From Planctomycetaceae bacterium (GTDB lineage Bacteria > Planctomycetota > Planctomycetia > Planctomycetales > Planctomycetaceae): a stretch of 64,000 nt of DNA. The position numbers and the translations under genes were made by a program. A model generated the notes under the pieces. It was not told the DNA's origin, ran no database searches, and saw only the letters and a program-made list of their open reading frames with translations. Shown here piece after piece: positions 17,617-26,637 of the stretch. The stretch is taken from NCBI GenBank assembly GCA_016795145.1, contig JAEUII010000179.1:21377-85376 (forward strand). The letters run 5' to 3'. How positions within the stretch are numbered: the stretch's first letter is position 1; each line of letters starts with the position of its first letter.

Positions 17617-18278
17617 TACTTCACCTCCCCGCCAGTACGAATCACACCGGCGGTCTCTGCTTTGGCGGCACGGTCAGCGGTTGGTACCACCGTAGCAGGG
17701 CCAAGGGTCGGCAGCTGCTGAAATTCCGCAGCTGGCCCCAGTGTTCCTCGTCGAGTTCGCACGGGGTCCCGAGGGTCGTTCTTTGTCTTGTCGAAGACCG
17801 ACAGCAACTTCTCGCGGTCGTACAACAAGTCACTGCGAGTTTCGCCGGTCAGGTCATAGATGTGAGTCAGCTCGATCGCATCGACCGGACATGCTTCTTC
17901 GCACATGCCGCAGTAGATACAGCGAAGCTCATCCAAAACGAAGGTCTTGCAAAACTTATCACGATCAGGCCATTCCGGCGGAGCGGCCTGAGCTTCAATC
18001 GAAATGCAGTTTGCAGGACATGCCGTTGCACACATCATGCAGGCAACGCACTTCACTCGATCCTTCTCATCGCGGTTCAGACGATGGACACCTCGATAAT
18101 GAAGCGGAAGCTCCGGCTTGACTTCCGGATACTGCTGCGTGACCGGCTTGCGATCAATGACGTGCTTCAGAGTTGTCTTCAGCCCCGACAGGATCGCTGG
18201 TACGAAGGTCGATTCCCAGAACCCGATCTCAGGCTCCTCGACCCATCGCACATTCTTTTTCTTTGCTGTTTCAGTCAT
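17616..18278 (-). CDS. nuoI: NADH-quinone oxidoreductase subunit I (2x[4Fe-4S])
   Basis: This 220-residue peripheral subunit links the hydrophilic and membrane arms. It has the two ferredoxin motifs CVACMMCATACP and CIYCGMCEEACP, each giving three ligands of one cluster and the fourth of the other (N6a and N6b). The N-terminal part up to about 60 is the amphipathic membrane-contact region, and the C-terminal tail of about 70 residues is polar and of low conservation. It follows nuoH after 97 bases. Confidence 0.97.
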   Translation of the reverse strand: MTETAKKKNVRWVEEPEIGFWESTFVPAILSGLKTTLKHVIDRKPVTQQYPEVKPELPLHYRGVHRLNRDEKDRVKCVACMMCATACPANCISIEAQAAPPEWPDRDKFCKTFVLDELRCIYCGMCEEACPVDAIELTHIYDLTGETRSDLLYDREKLLSVFDKTKNDPRDPVRTRRGTLGPAAEFQQLPTLGPATVVPTADRAAKAETAGVIRTGGEVK

Positions 18279-18375
18279 ACTCGATCACCCTGATCTGTTT
18301 CGATCTTTGATCGGGCCCTGTTGAATTCACCTATCCACGGCGACCACTTGTCGCCACACCCAATTCCGCTCAGCT

Positions 18376-19590
18376 TCAGTGCGCTGCCGCGTGTCCATGT
18401 CCACCGTGGCCATGCCCACCATGCCCGTGTGACGCAGCCGCCTTTTTCCTTTTCACGTACCCTGGACGAGAACGCTCTTCCGCGCTTCGCAGGCTGGCAC
18501 TGATCAGGCCCCACGCGGCGAACAAGCCACATGATCCAAGGAACAGCCACCAGAGGCTCAGATCAAACTGCTTCACGAACATCACCATCAGAAGGTTCGC
18601 CAGCGAAAGCGGAATCATCACTCGCCACGCCAGTTCCATCAGCTGGTCAAATCGGAATCGAGGAATCGTCCAGCGAAGCATGATGATGACGCAGATGAAG
18701 AAAAACGCTTTGCTCATCAGCACCAGCAGCTTCACCAGCCAGACAAATGGATAACTGCTGGTTGCTTCCGCGATGATCGGGAAGTTCCATCCGCCAAGGA
18801 ACAGAATCGACGTCAGGAAGCTGATCGTGATCATGTGTGTGTATTCACCGAGGAAGAACAACGCCCATTTCAAAGCGCTGTATTCGGTGTGCCATCCACC
18901 CACGAGTTCCTGTTCGCATTCGGCAAGGTCGAACGGAAGACGATTGGCTTCGGCCAGAGACGCGGTGAAGAACATCAGAGCTGCAAGTGGCTGGAACCAG
19001 ATGTTCCAGCTCATCAGGCCACCGTCGATCTGCTGCTTCATGATTGTCTCCAGATTCAATGATCCGGAGATCAGCGCGATGCCGAGCACTGACATTCCCA
19101 GCGGGATTTCGTAACTCACCACCTGAGCACTTGCACGAAGGCCACCGAGTGCACTGTACTTGTTATTCGATGCCCAGCCGCCAAGAACGATCCCGTAAAC
19201 AGCAAGGCTTCCGACTGCGAAAATAAAAATCAGGCCAATATCAATCCCTGGTGCAATAATGAATCGGATGAACGATGGAACGCCTGGATCATCTGTCGGC
19301 CCAAAAGGCACAACCGCAAACGCCAGCAAAGCGGTAAAGACAGAAATCGCCGGGGCAATCAGAAACAGGACTTTGTCCACATGCGACGGAATCACTTCCT
19401 CTTTCAGCAGCAGCTTGAGGCCATCGGCAAGCGGCTGAAAGAGTCCCATCGGACCAACTCGGTTCGGCCCGACGCGGTCCTGCATCCATGCTGAGAGCTT
19501 TCGTTCCAGCAGAATGAGATAGTTGCAAACGCCGGGGATTGCTCCCACGACGATGGCGATCGTGACCAAAGTAACCAGAAGTTCCGCCAT
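18376..19590 (-). CDS. nuoH: NADH-quinone oxidoreductase subunit H, with His-rich C-terminus
   Basis: This is a 404-residue membrane subunit that forms part of the quinone chamber. Diagnostic segments are WMQDRVGPNRVGPMGLFQP near the start, PFDLAECEQELVGGWHTEYS in the acidic loop facing the quinone site, and MLRWTIPRFRFDQLM near the last helices. After the usual end it has about 40 extra polar residues finishing in a Gly-His repeat (HGHGGHGHGGHGH), which could bind metal or simply be low-complexity. It starts 76 bases after nuoG ends. Confidence 0.97.
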   Translation of the reverse strand: MAELLVTLVTIAIVVGAIPGVCNYLILLERKLSAWMQDRVGPNRVGPMGLFQPLADGLKLLLKEEVIPSHVDKVLFLIAPAISVFTALLAFAVVPFGPTDDPGVPSFIRFIIAPGIDIGLIFIFAVGSLAVYGIVLGGWASNNKYSALGGLRASAQVVSYEIPLGMSVLGIALISGSLNLETIMKQQIDGGLMSWNIWFQPLAALMFFTASLAEANRLPFDLAECEQELVGGWHTEYSALKWALFFLGEYTHMITISFLTSILFLGGWNFPIIAEATSSYPFVWLVKLLVLMSKAFFFICVIIMLRWTIPRFRFDQLMELAWRVMIPLSLANLLMVMFVKQFDLSLWWLFLGSCGLFAAWGLISASLRSAEERSRPGYVKRKKAAASHGHGGHGHGGHGHAAAH

Positions 19591-19666
19591 ATCTCAGTAT
19601 CACAAAAAGTGAGTGAGGAAGTTGTTTGTTGATCAGTGATCCGACATGCAGCGGATCCGTCTGCGT

Positions 19667-21331
19667 TTACTTCGCGCCAACTGGCTCTGCGGCTGAAAGA
19701 AGGACTCCGTCATTCTTCAGTTCCGCATGATCCAGTGCCGCTAGTGCTGAGACAGCGGATGCGATTTCCTTTCGGACAGCGTCGGTTTGCACCAGCCCGC
19801 TTCGCTCGCTGAGTTCCCAGAGGATTCGAGAATCCGGACGTGATCCATCGGGGCCGCGAACCGAACGCCGGACCAGCTGAGCCAGTCCTTTGTAGTTCAC
19901 ATAAGTGCCTTCGCGTTCCACAAAGGTTCCCGATGGCAGCACGTGAGTCGCATGCTTCAGAACGGGTGATGGCAGGAAGTCCTGCACGATAACCGTTTCC
20001 ACCTTGCTGAAGGCTTCAGCCTGCAGATCAGAAATCCAGCCTGCTGGATCTCCACCCACGAGGTAGACTGCATTGAACTGACCAGCCGAAGACAGCCGCA
20101 GCAGTTCTTCGAACGGCATGACGTCGCCGACCAGGTGCTTCAGAACGGCTTCAACACCAGCACGGTTCGGACACTTCTCAGCACGGATCGTGAACTTCAC
20201 CGGCTGAATCACATTGCCCTTAATGTCTTTCGGGAAATGATCGTCCTGCCCAGAGACTCGAACCGGGCCAAGAGCAAGAATCACATTGCTGGAAAGTGAC
20301 TTCAGATAGCTTCCCAGAATCCAGGCTTCTTCAACCGTCATCCACGGTGACAGGACAGCAGCGATCTTGCCCTTACCAATACCGGCGGCCTTCTGCAGTG
20401 CCGTTCGAACGGCCTTTAGAACAGCATCCCAGTCCTTTGACGTGGTCTGACCGTTCGATCGAATTTCGGCAGACGTCAGACGCTGTTCCGAGTGTGTGTA
20501 CTTCCAGCCAAAGCGGCCTTCGTCACACATGAAATGTCCCTGAGACTTTTCATTCACGCGAGGCTTCAGTCGGTAGACTCGATCTTCATTCTGATCGACC
20601 GTCACGCTGCAGCCTGTGCTGCAACCAGGGCACACAGAATTCTGAGTCTTCAGCCACCAGACTCGCTGCTGGTACAAGAAGTCTTTGCTGCAAAGTGCGC
20701 CGACCGGACAGAGGTCGACGACGTTGCCGGCCAGTGGATTATTGACAGGATGCCCTGGGAAGATATCAATCTCTTCGTGGCTGCCGCGGCTGACAACCTG
20801 CAGCTCGGCGGAACCCGTGACTTCGCGTGTGAATCGCACGCAGCGAGTACACATGATGCAGCGGTCAGTGAAGAGCGTGATCTGGTCGCCGATGTACGTC
20901 TTGTCCGGCTTGATGTTCTTTGGTTCGTTCAGTCGACTGTAGCCTCGACCGTAATCAAAGCTGTAGTCCTGAAGATAACACTCGCCCGCCTGGTCGCAGG
21001 TCGGACAGTCAAGCGGATGATTCAACAGAAGGTACTCGAGCGTCGCCTTTCGAGCATCCTTCACTTTCTGGCTGTCAGCGACAATCACTGTGCCGTCTTT
21101 GGCAGGCGTCTGGCAGCCTGGTACCAGCTTGGGCTGCATCGCCACTGTGCCGTCCGGCTTCTTATCGCCGACTTCCACGAGACACATACGGCAACTGGCA
21201 ACAACAGACAGAGCAGGGTGCCAGCAGTAAGCCGGAATCTCGACGCCTGCCTTTGCTGCTGCCTGAATGCAGTTCAGCCGCTCGTTCGCGCCGATCTCAA
21301 CTTCTTTTCCGTTAACAATCACCGATGCCAT
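19667..21331 (-). CDS. nuoG: NADH-quinone oxidoreductase subunit G (short form)
   Basis: The start is set at the ATG at 21331 (MASVIVNGKEVEIGANE), giving 554 residues. A frame extending to 21487 is rejected because it runs through a family C repeat. The N-terminal cluster region is complete: [2Fe-2S] CWHPALSVVASCRMC with the later GC ligand, the His-Cys cluster motif HPLDCPTCDQAGEC, the pair CIMCTRC and CPVGAL, and the extra cluster motif CPGCSTGC. The molybdopterin-oxidoreductase-like part is only about 300 residues, so the protein is much shorter than E. coli NuoG (about 900). No frameshift was seen; it looks like a natural short form. Confidence 0.95.
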   Translation of the reverse strand: MASVIVNGKEVEIGANERLNCIQAAAKAGVEIPAYCWHPALSVVASCRMCLVEVGDKKPDGTVAMQPKLVPGCQTPAKDGTVIVADSQKVKDARKATLEYLLLNHPLDCPTCDQAGECYLQDYSFDYGRGYSRLNEPKNIKPDKTYIGDQITLFTDRCIMCTRCVRFTREVTGSAELQVVSRGSHEEIDIFPGHPVNNPLAGNVVDLCPVGALCSKDFLYQQRVWWLKTQNSVCPGCSTGCSVTVDQNEDRVYRLKPRVNEKSQGHFMCDEGRFGWKYTHSEQRLTSAEIRSNGQTTSKDWDAVLKAVRTALQKAAGIGKGKIAAVLSPWMTVEEAWILGSYLKSLSSNVILALGPVRVSGQDDHFPKDIKGNVIQPVKFTIRAEKCPNRAGVEAVLKHLVGDVMPFEELLRLSSAGQFNAVYLVGGDPAGWISDLQAEAFSKVETVIVQDFLPSPVLKHATHVLPSGTFVEREGTYVNYKGLAQLVRRSVRGPDGSRPDSRILWELSERSGLVQTDAVRKEIASAVSALAALDHAELKNDGVLLSAAEPVGAK

Positions 21332-21373
21332 GCTGTTACCTGACTGCCAGCAGTCTGTTGAATAAAAGAGTTT

Positions 21374-21449
21374 CACAACCCGACACGTCAGCGAGGGATC
21401 GAAACTGCCGTGATTCTCAACAATGATCCCTTGCTCACGCAGCGGGTTG
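21374..21449. repeat. Family C repeat, inverted pair inside the nuo operon
   Basis: The left arm reads AACCCGACACGTCAGCGAG; the right arm, inverted and diverged, reads GATCCCTTGCTCACGCAG then CGGGTT. The pair fills most of the 174-base nuoF-nuoG gap. Related copies occur at 51201-51364. Confidence 0.85.
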
Positions 21450-21505
21450 AGATCAGTTTCAACACACTGCCAGATCCCAAATTTCAAAACTGAAATTCAA
21501 ATCTC

Positions 21506-22840
21506 TTAGTGAACCGCCATCAGTTTCTGAGCTGACGTCACAGAAGCCTTACCACTCTTAATGTACTCTTCGAAGTCACCTCGGAACTTCGAAATTGCAT
21601 TCTTCACCGGCCACGCCGCACCGTCGGAAAGTCCGCAGATCGTCGTGCCTGGAATAATGCCCATCGATCCTGCAACTTCCGTCAGAAGATCGAGATCCGT
21701 CAGTCGTCCATTGCCGCTTCGAATTCGTTCCAGGATCTTCGTCATCCACGCTGTGCCTTCGCGACACGGCGTGCACTGACCACAGGATTCGTGCGACATG
21801 AAGCGACAGCAGTTGTAAAGCACATCAACCATGCTGGTCTGGTCATCGACGACCACAACCGCAGCGGTTCCAAGTCCCAGGCAACCGACCTTACCCGGAC
21901 CGGCAAAGTCCAGCTTCGTGTCGAGTTCCTTATCGGACAGGAATCCCATGCTGATGCCACCGGGAACGACGGCCTTCGCCTTGCGACCCTTCCAGACTCC
22001 GCCAGCATGCTCTTCAATCAGTTCGCGAGCAGTCACACCCAAAGGCAGCTCGACGCAGCATGGCTTGTTCACATGACCGCTGACGCAGTACAGCTTGGGA
22101 CCGTAGCTGCCCGGGTCGCGAGGATTATTCGGATCCGGTGGAACGCCGATCGACTTAAACCACTCTCCACCGCGGTACAGAATCTGAGTCACACAGCAAA
22201 GTGTTTCGACATTGTTGACGATGGTCGGCTTGCGGAACAAACCTTCGATCGCGGGGAATGGCGGCTTGATGCGAGGCCAGGCTCGCTTGCCTTCCAGACT
22301 CTCAATCAGCCCCGTCTCTTCACCGCAGATGTAAGCGCCGGCACCTCGGTGCAGCACGATGTCCAGGTTGAATCCCGTCCCCAGAATGTTCTTGCCCAGC
22401 AGACCCGCCGCGTAACATTCCTTCACAGCTGCATCGAGTACTCGGTAGCTGCGACCATATTCGTAGCGAAGATACAGGTACGCGTTGTTCGACTTGATCG
22501 CATGGCATGCCAGCATGATGCCTTCGATCAGCTGATGAGGATCCAGCTCCATCAGGTAACGGTTGTTGAACGTTCCTGGTTCGCTCTCATCCGCGTTGAT
22601 CGCCAGATAAATCGGGCCGGGATGATCTTTGGGAAGGAACGTCCACTTCAGACCGGTCGGGAATCCCGCGCCGCCTCGACCTCGCAGCCCGGCATCCTTC
22701 ACGATGTTCGCAACATCGGCCGGCGCCATGCTCAGGAATTCCTTCAGGCGCGAATAACCACCGTCGGCCTGATAGGACTTCAGCGACGTGCTGTCCGGCT
22801 TGTGAATTCGTGCGAAGAGTACTGGTTCAAATTTCGCCAC
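21506..22840 (-). CDS. nuoF: NADH-quinone oxidoreductase subunit F (FMN, NADH, [4Fe-4S])
   Basis: This subunit binds NADH and FMN and passes electrons to the cluster chain. LRGRGGAGFPTGLKW is the FMN/NADH glycine-rich loop, GAGAYICGEETGLIESLEG follows, and ESCGQCTPCREGT holds three cysteines of cluster N3. The GTG at 22840 (VAKFEPVLF) is chosen because AAGAGGA lies 5 bases upstream and the start then falls 10 bases after the nuoE stop. A TTG 24 bases further up, inside nuoE, lacks such a site. About 444 residues, normal for the family. Confidence 0.96.
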   Translation of the reverse strand: MAKFEPVLFARIHKPDSTSLKSYQADGGYSRLKEFLSMAPADVANIVKDAGLRGRGGAGFPTGLKWTFLPKDHPGPIYLAINADESEPGTFNNRYLMELDPHQLIEGIMLACHAIKSNNAYLYLRYEYGRSYRVLDAAVKECYAAGLLGKNILGTGFNLDIVLHRGAGAYICGEETGLIESLEGKRAWPRIKPPFPAIEGLFRKPTIVNNVETLCCVTQILYRGGEWFKSIGVPPDPNNPRDPGSYGPKLYCVSGHVNKPCCVELPLGVTARELIEEHAGGVWKGRKAKAVVPGGISMGFLSDKELDTKLDFAGPGKVGCLGLGTAAVVVVDDQTSMVDVLYNCCRFMSHESCGQCTPCREGTAWMTKILERIRSGNGRLTDLDLLTEVAGSMGIIPGTTICGLSDGAAWPVKNAISKFRGDFEEYIKSGKASVTSAQKLMAVH

Positions 22841-22850
22841 GATAATCCTC

Positions 22851-23324
22851 TTACAGCTTGTCAATCAGTTTTGACGTGGATTCAACTGTCATGTCCATGT
22901 GGCATTCGTCGTTCACAAGAATGCACGGAGCACCTTCACAGGCTCCAAGACACTCCGCAAACTCCACAGTGAACTTGCCGTCGCCGGACTTCTCACCCGG
23001 ATGCACGTGGTACTTGTTACAGACCTGTTCGAACAGTTCTTCACCGCCACGCAGCGCACAGGAGATACTGCGGCAGAACCAGACTCGGTGCTTCCCCAGA
23101 GGATTCTTTTCATCCTTGAAGAAGTTGTAGAACGTCATCGTGTCATGCACTTCTGACGGATGCAGTTCCAGCAGCTCAGCGATCTCAACAATCGCTTCCT
23201 TTGAAACCGCCCGATATGTGTCATGCACAAGGTGCAGTGCCGGCAACGTCACTGCGCGCTTGTTCGGGTACTTCGGGAACAAGCCCCGAATATGCTCACG
23301 AACTTCTTCGCTCAGAACACCCAT
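22851..23324 (-). CDS. nuoE: NADH-quinone oxidoreductase subunit E ([2Fe-2S])
   Basis: This 157-residue thioredoxin-fold subunit carries cluster N1a. The N-terminal helical half contains LPALHLVHDTYR and the conserved VHDTMTFYNFF; the ferredoxin part has cysteines in WFCRSISC and in AECLGACEGAP, the usual C-x4/5-C and C-x3-C spacing. It lies between nuoD (36 bases upstream) and nuoF. Confidence 0.95.
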   Translation of the reverse strand: MGVLSEEVREHIRGLFPKYPNKRAVTLPALHLVHDTYRAVSKEAIVEIAELLELHPSEVHDTMTFYNFFKDEKNPLGKHRVWFCRSISCALRGGEELFEQVCNKYHVHPGEKSGDGKFTVEFAECLGACEGAPCILVNDECHMDMTVESTSKLIDKL

Positions 23325-23360
23325 TGTCAGTCAGCCATCAAAGGAGGAAAGTCGGACGAA

Positions 23361-24581
23361 TCAGCGGTCGAGTTCCGCGGCAATAATGTTGATGCTTCCC
23401 AGCACAGCCACCACGTCGCTGAGCTGGTGGTTCTTGATCATGTGCGGGAACATCGAAAAGTGAATGTAGGATGGCGGTCGAGTCCGAGCGCGGTACGCTC
23501 GGGTCTCACCGTTGCCCACGATATAGAATCCCAGTTCGCCGTTCGGTGACTCCGTCGCCGCGTAAATCTGTTCGCGAGGAACGTCGTAGCCACGATTCGG
23601 CATGATCACTTCGAAGTGCTGAATCAGACCTTCGATACTGCGGTACACAGCCGGCTTGGCTGGAAGCACCATGTCGCTGTCGACCGCGATATTCACTGGT
23701 CCCGAAGGGATATTCTCCAGGGCCTGGCTGATGATCTTCAGGCTTTCCTGTAGCTCCTGCATTCGGACCAGATAGCGAGCGTAACAGTCGCCACCCTTTG
23801 AGCAGATCACGTCGAAGTCGAAATCCGGATAGGCGAGGTAAGGCTCGTCGCGACGAAGGTCTCGCTCCACGCCGCTCGCGCGAGCAACCGGACCAGCCGC
23901 GCTCATGTTGATCGCATCTTCGCGGCTGAGGTAACCGATGCCCTTGGTTCGGTCGACGAAAATTCGATTCTTGGTCAGCAGCCGGTCGACTTCGTCATAC
24001 ACCTTTGGAAACTCGGTGATGAACTTCCGGACTCGGTTCACCCAGTCCATGTTCACGTCGAACAGCACGCCGCCAACTCGCGTGTAACTCGTGTGGAATC
24101 GCTGGCCGGACGCCATCTCCACAATGTCGTAGATGTATTCACGCTGCTGGAAGAAGTACAGGAACGCGGTGAAGCCGCCAAGGTCCAGAGCCGTCGTGCC
24201 CAGATTCAGCAGGTGGTCATGCATTCGCATGAGTTCCGCCAGAATCGTTCGCAGGTACTTACAGCGAGGCGTCAGATCAATGCCCAGCAGCTTTTCCACC
24301 GCATGGTGCCAGGCGATTTCATTGGCCAGCGGCGACAGATAGTTCATTCGGTCGACGATGGTCACGTACTGATTGAAGTCGAGATGCTCACCCAGCTTTT
24401 CGAATCCGCTGTGGAGGTAACCGATGTACGGAACCGCATTCAGGACTCTTTCACCATCCAGAGTCAACACCAGTCGAAGCGTGGTGTGAGTCGCCGGATG
24501 CTGAGGACCAAAGTTGAGCGTCCAGACGTATTCACGCTCAGCCGATTCTGTATCCAGAGTATCAACGGGAGTCAGAGGCAT
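23361..24581 (-). CDS. nuoD: NADH-quinone oxidoreductase subunit D
   Basis: This 406-residue 49-kDa-type subunit forms the quinone site with NuoB. Near the start, NFGPQHPATHTTLRL contains H28 and H32; the first corresponds to the quinone-head histidine region. The usual HPxTHG is HPATHT here. YIGYLHSGFEKL, YLSPLANEIAWHHAVE and the C-terminal DVVAVLGSINIIAAELDR, ending in the typical D-R, are all present. It is separate from nuoC, which lies 81 bases upstream. Confidence 0.97.
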   Translation of the reverse strand: MPLTPVDTLDTESAEREYVWTLNFGPQHPATHTTLRLVLTLDGERVLNAVPYIGYLHSGFEKLGEHLDFNQYVTIVDRMNYLSPLANEIAWHHAVEKLLGIDLTPRCKYLRTILAELMRMHDHLLNLGTTALDLGGFTAFLYFFQQREYIYDIVEMASGQRFHTSYTRVGGVLFDVNMDWVNRVRKFITEFPKVYDEVDRLLTKNRIFVDRTKGIGYLSREDAINMSAAGPVARASGVERDLRRDEPYLAYPDFDFDVICSKGGDCYARYLVRMQELQESLKIISQALENIPSGPVNIAVDSDMVLPAKPAVYRSIEGLIQHFEVIMPNRGYDVPREQIYAATESPNGELGFYIVGNGETRAYRARTRPPSYIHFSMFPHMIKNHQLSDVVAVLGSINIIAAELDR

Positions 24582-24662
24582 CGAAGACGGCCAGACTTAC
24601 AAAGACAGGAAGAAACTCAAACCCACAACATCAACCAGTTCACATCCGCTGCGCCGGCGGCA

Positions 24663-25154
24663 TCAGCTTCCGGATCGAGTAATGATCGGGAAGTTGTGAC
24701 GTTCGCCACGCCCCTTGAGCGGATAGTCCTTCCGCAAAGGAAACGCTTCGAACTCTTCCGGCATCAGAATGCGCCGCAGGTCCGGGTGACCTGGGAACGT
24801 AATGCCGAACATGTCGTACACTTCACGCTCCATCCAGTCTGCACCCTTCCAGAGTGAGTACACAGATGGCAGCTTCGCATCAGGAAGATTCACAGCCGTT
24901 CGAATGATCAGTCGCTCGCCGGTCGTGACATTCAGAAGCATGTAGACGACACCGAAACGGTCTGTCGCGCCTTCATACTCCAGATAGTCCACGGCGGTGA
25001 GGTCGACAAGCATGTCGAAGCCAAAGTCAGACTTCAGAGCCGAAAGAATGTCGAACGCCTTCGCCGCAGGAACGTCGATGCGTCGATTGTCCCGGAAACT
25101 GCTTTCGACCAGCTCTGACCCAAATCGCTGCTGCAGAACAGACAACTCAACCAC
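24663..25154 (-). CDS. nuoC: NADH-quinone oxidoreductase subunit C
   Basis: The 163-residue 30-kDa-type subunit is identified by [30 protein letters not shown], the signature [20 protein letters not shown] and [21 protein letters not shown]. Translation starts at GTG 25154, overlapping the nuoB stop (GTGGTTGA), with AGGGGAGG a few bases upstream inside nuoB. It is not fused to nuoD, unlike in E. coli. Confidence 0.96.
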   Translation of the reverse strand: MVELSVLQQRFGSELVESSFRDNRRIDVPAAKAFDILSALKSDFGFDMLVDLTAVDYLEYEGATDRFGVVYMLLNVTTGERLIIRTAVNLPDAKLPSVYSLWKGADWMEREVYDMFGITFPGHPDLRRILMPEEFEAFPLRKDYPLKGRGERHNFPIITRSGS

Positions 25155-25764
25155 GGTTGCCTCCCCTCATGCCAGCAGAAGTTGCACCAGCATTGAATCC
25201 GCCCAGCTGAACCCAGGTCGCGTCTTCAATACGGTGACGTTCATCTTCATCAAACGGAGCAGGGCCCATCGACTTGTCTCGCACCATGAACTCTTTGCCC
25301 ATGATGGTTCCGGTTCGACGAACCTTCGCCTGCATTTCCATTACCGCAGCCAGCAGCTGCTCTGGTCGTGGAGGACAGCCAGGAACATACATGTCAACCG
25401 GGATGAATCGGTCAACACCCTGAACGACCGCGTAAGTATCAAACACACCGCCGGAGCAGGCACAGGCTCCCATGGAGATGCACCACTTCGGTTCCGGCAT
25501 CTGCAACCAGATTCGCTGAAGAACCGGCAGCATCTTCATCACAACGCGACCCGCAACGATCAGCAGGTCACACTGACGAGGACTGAAACGCATGACTTCC
25601 GCACCGAAGCGAGCCAGGTCGTGGCGAGACGCCGCGGTGGCCATCAGTTCGATCCCACAGCACGCCGTTGCAAAAGGCATCGGCCACAGACTGTTGGAAC
25701 GCGCCCAGTTGGCCGCTGCATCCAGCTTCGTAATGAAAATATTCTCAGGAAGGCCTACCGCCAT
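25147..25764 (-). CDS. nuoB: NADH-quinone oxidoreductase subunit B (cluster N2)
   Basis: The subunit that carries the terminal cluster N2. The tandem cysteines are in [12 protein letters not shown], with further ligands in GACACSGG and [10 protein letters not shown]. The start is the ATG at 25764 ([10 protein letters not shown]), overlapping the nuoA stop by 10 bases and preceded by AAAGGGG; an upstream alternative at 25797 lies wholly inside nuoA. The 205 residues include a C-terminal extension of about 45 past the conserved core. Confidence 0.96.
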   Translation of the reverse strand: MAVGLPENIFITKLDAAANWARSNSLWPMPFATACCGIELMATAASRHDLARFGAEVMRFSPRQCDLLIVAGRVVMKMLPVLQRIWLQMPEPKWCISMGACACSGGVFDTYAVVQGVDRFIPVDMYVPGCPPRPEQLLAAVMEMQAKVRRTGTIMGKEFMVRDKSMGPAPFDEDERHRIEDATWVQLGGFNAGATSAGMRGGNRG

Positions 25765-26135
25765 CGAAAGACCCCTTTCCGCCAGGCATAAACCCATGCC
25801 AGCGCGAGCGTGCTCATGAAGACCAGCATTACCGCAAAGACAACATCGCGAAGCTCAACCGGAATTCCCATCTCACTGTAGGCGCTAACGGCCCACGGAT
25901 ACAGGAACAGGAGTTCGACGTCGAAAACCAGGAACAGAATCGCCACGAGATAGAATCGCACGTCAAAGGGCTGCCGAGCATCGCCGACCGGGTCCATCCC
26001 CGATTCGTACGGCATGTCCTTGACCGGCGTCTTCTTCTTTGGCCCCAGCAGGTGAGCCAGCAGCAGGTTCGTGACGACGAACCCGACCAGAATCCCACCG
26101 TAAACAAACAACGGTGGCAAGTTGGGAAGTTCCAC
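25755..26135 (-). CDS. nuoA: NADH-quinone oxidoreductase subunit A
   Basis: First gene of the complex I operon, encoding a three-helix membrane subunit. LPPLFVYGGILVGFVVTNLLLAHLL is the first helix; MPYESGMDPVGDARQPFDVRFYLVAILFLVFDVELLFLYPW is the conserved loop and second helix region seen in 19-residue pieces (for example YESGMDPVGDARQPFDVRF). The GTG at 26135 is preferred because GAGAAAGGG lies 6 bases upstream; a TTG at 26156 is the alternative. That gives 126 residues. The stop codon overlaps nuoB. Confidence 0.93.
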   Translation of the reverse strand: MELPNLPPLFVYGGILVGFVVTNLLLAHLLGPKKKTPVKDMPYESGMDPVGDARQPFDVRFYLVAILFLVFDVELLFLYPWAVSAYSEMGIPVELRDVVFAVMLVFMSTLALAWVYAWRKGVFRWR

Positions 26136-26637
26136 ACCAGACCCTTTCTCTATCAATCACACAGGCACTTCGCAAACTGCGAAGCGTCGTATGCCGGGAA
26201 CCGTTTTTCTGCGGAAAACGCAGCCAATACGGCCGGTGAGTCATCCAGGCGGGTGGACCTCGTGCAGGAAGCGGAACCGTCCGCCATCGGTCCCTCAAGC
26301 GCATTGACTCCGCGCGCATCCCTGCACACGTGGAATATGAACAATCACTGACCGAATCAAGGCCAACCGGTTCAGCCGTGATTTTCATCTCGCTTTCGGA
26401 AATTGACGCGAACAACTTCAGGCCATTCCTGTCGCCATCCTCGTTCCTCAGGTTCAAAAATGATGTCAGGACGTTGGCCGGTTTCACTTCAATCTCCCCG
26501 GATGGGGTGATCCCTGACGACTGGTTCTGCTAGATTGGCTCGTTTTTTCTGGTATCCAGCCGCAAGCTGGCTGCTCACCTGGCCCTACCCCTGCAGTGTT
26601 TTGGGCGGCATTTCCCGCGCCACGGAGTCTCCTCGTC
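26136..26637. other. Divergent intergenic region between nuoA and proA
   Basis: These 502 bases separate the complex I operon from proA, read in opposite directions, and must contain both promoters. Frames open through it are short, lack a ribosome site and look like noise. I cannot place promoter hexamers with confidence, and no repeat shared with the rest of the window was found. Confidence 0.6.

Noticed and set aside
21332..21487. Possible N-terminal extension of NuoG
   Set aside because: The added codons lie within a family C repeat and have no counterpart in NuoG proteins.
21791..22972. A 393-codon frame opposite nuoF and nuoE
   Set aside because: It runs across two well-supported nuo genes on the other strand and has no ribosome site or domain.
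24093..24857. A 254-codon plus-strand frame across nuoD and nuoC
   Set aside because: It is opposite two conserved genes, lacks any motif and is a codon-bias shadow.
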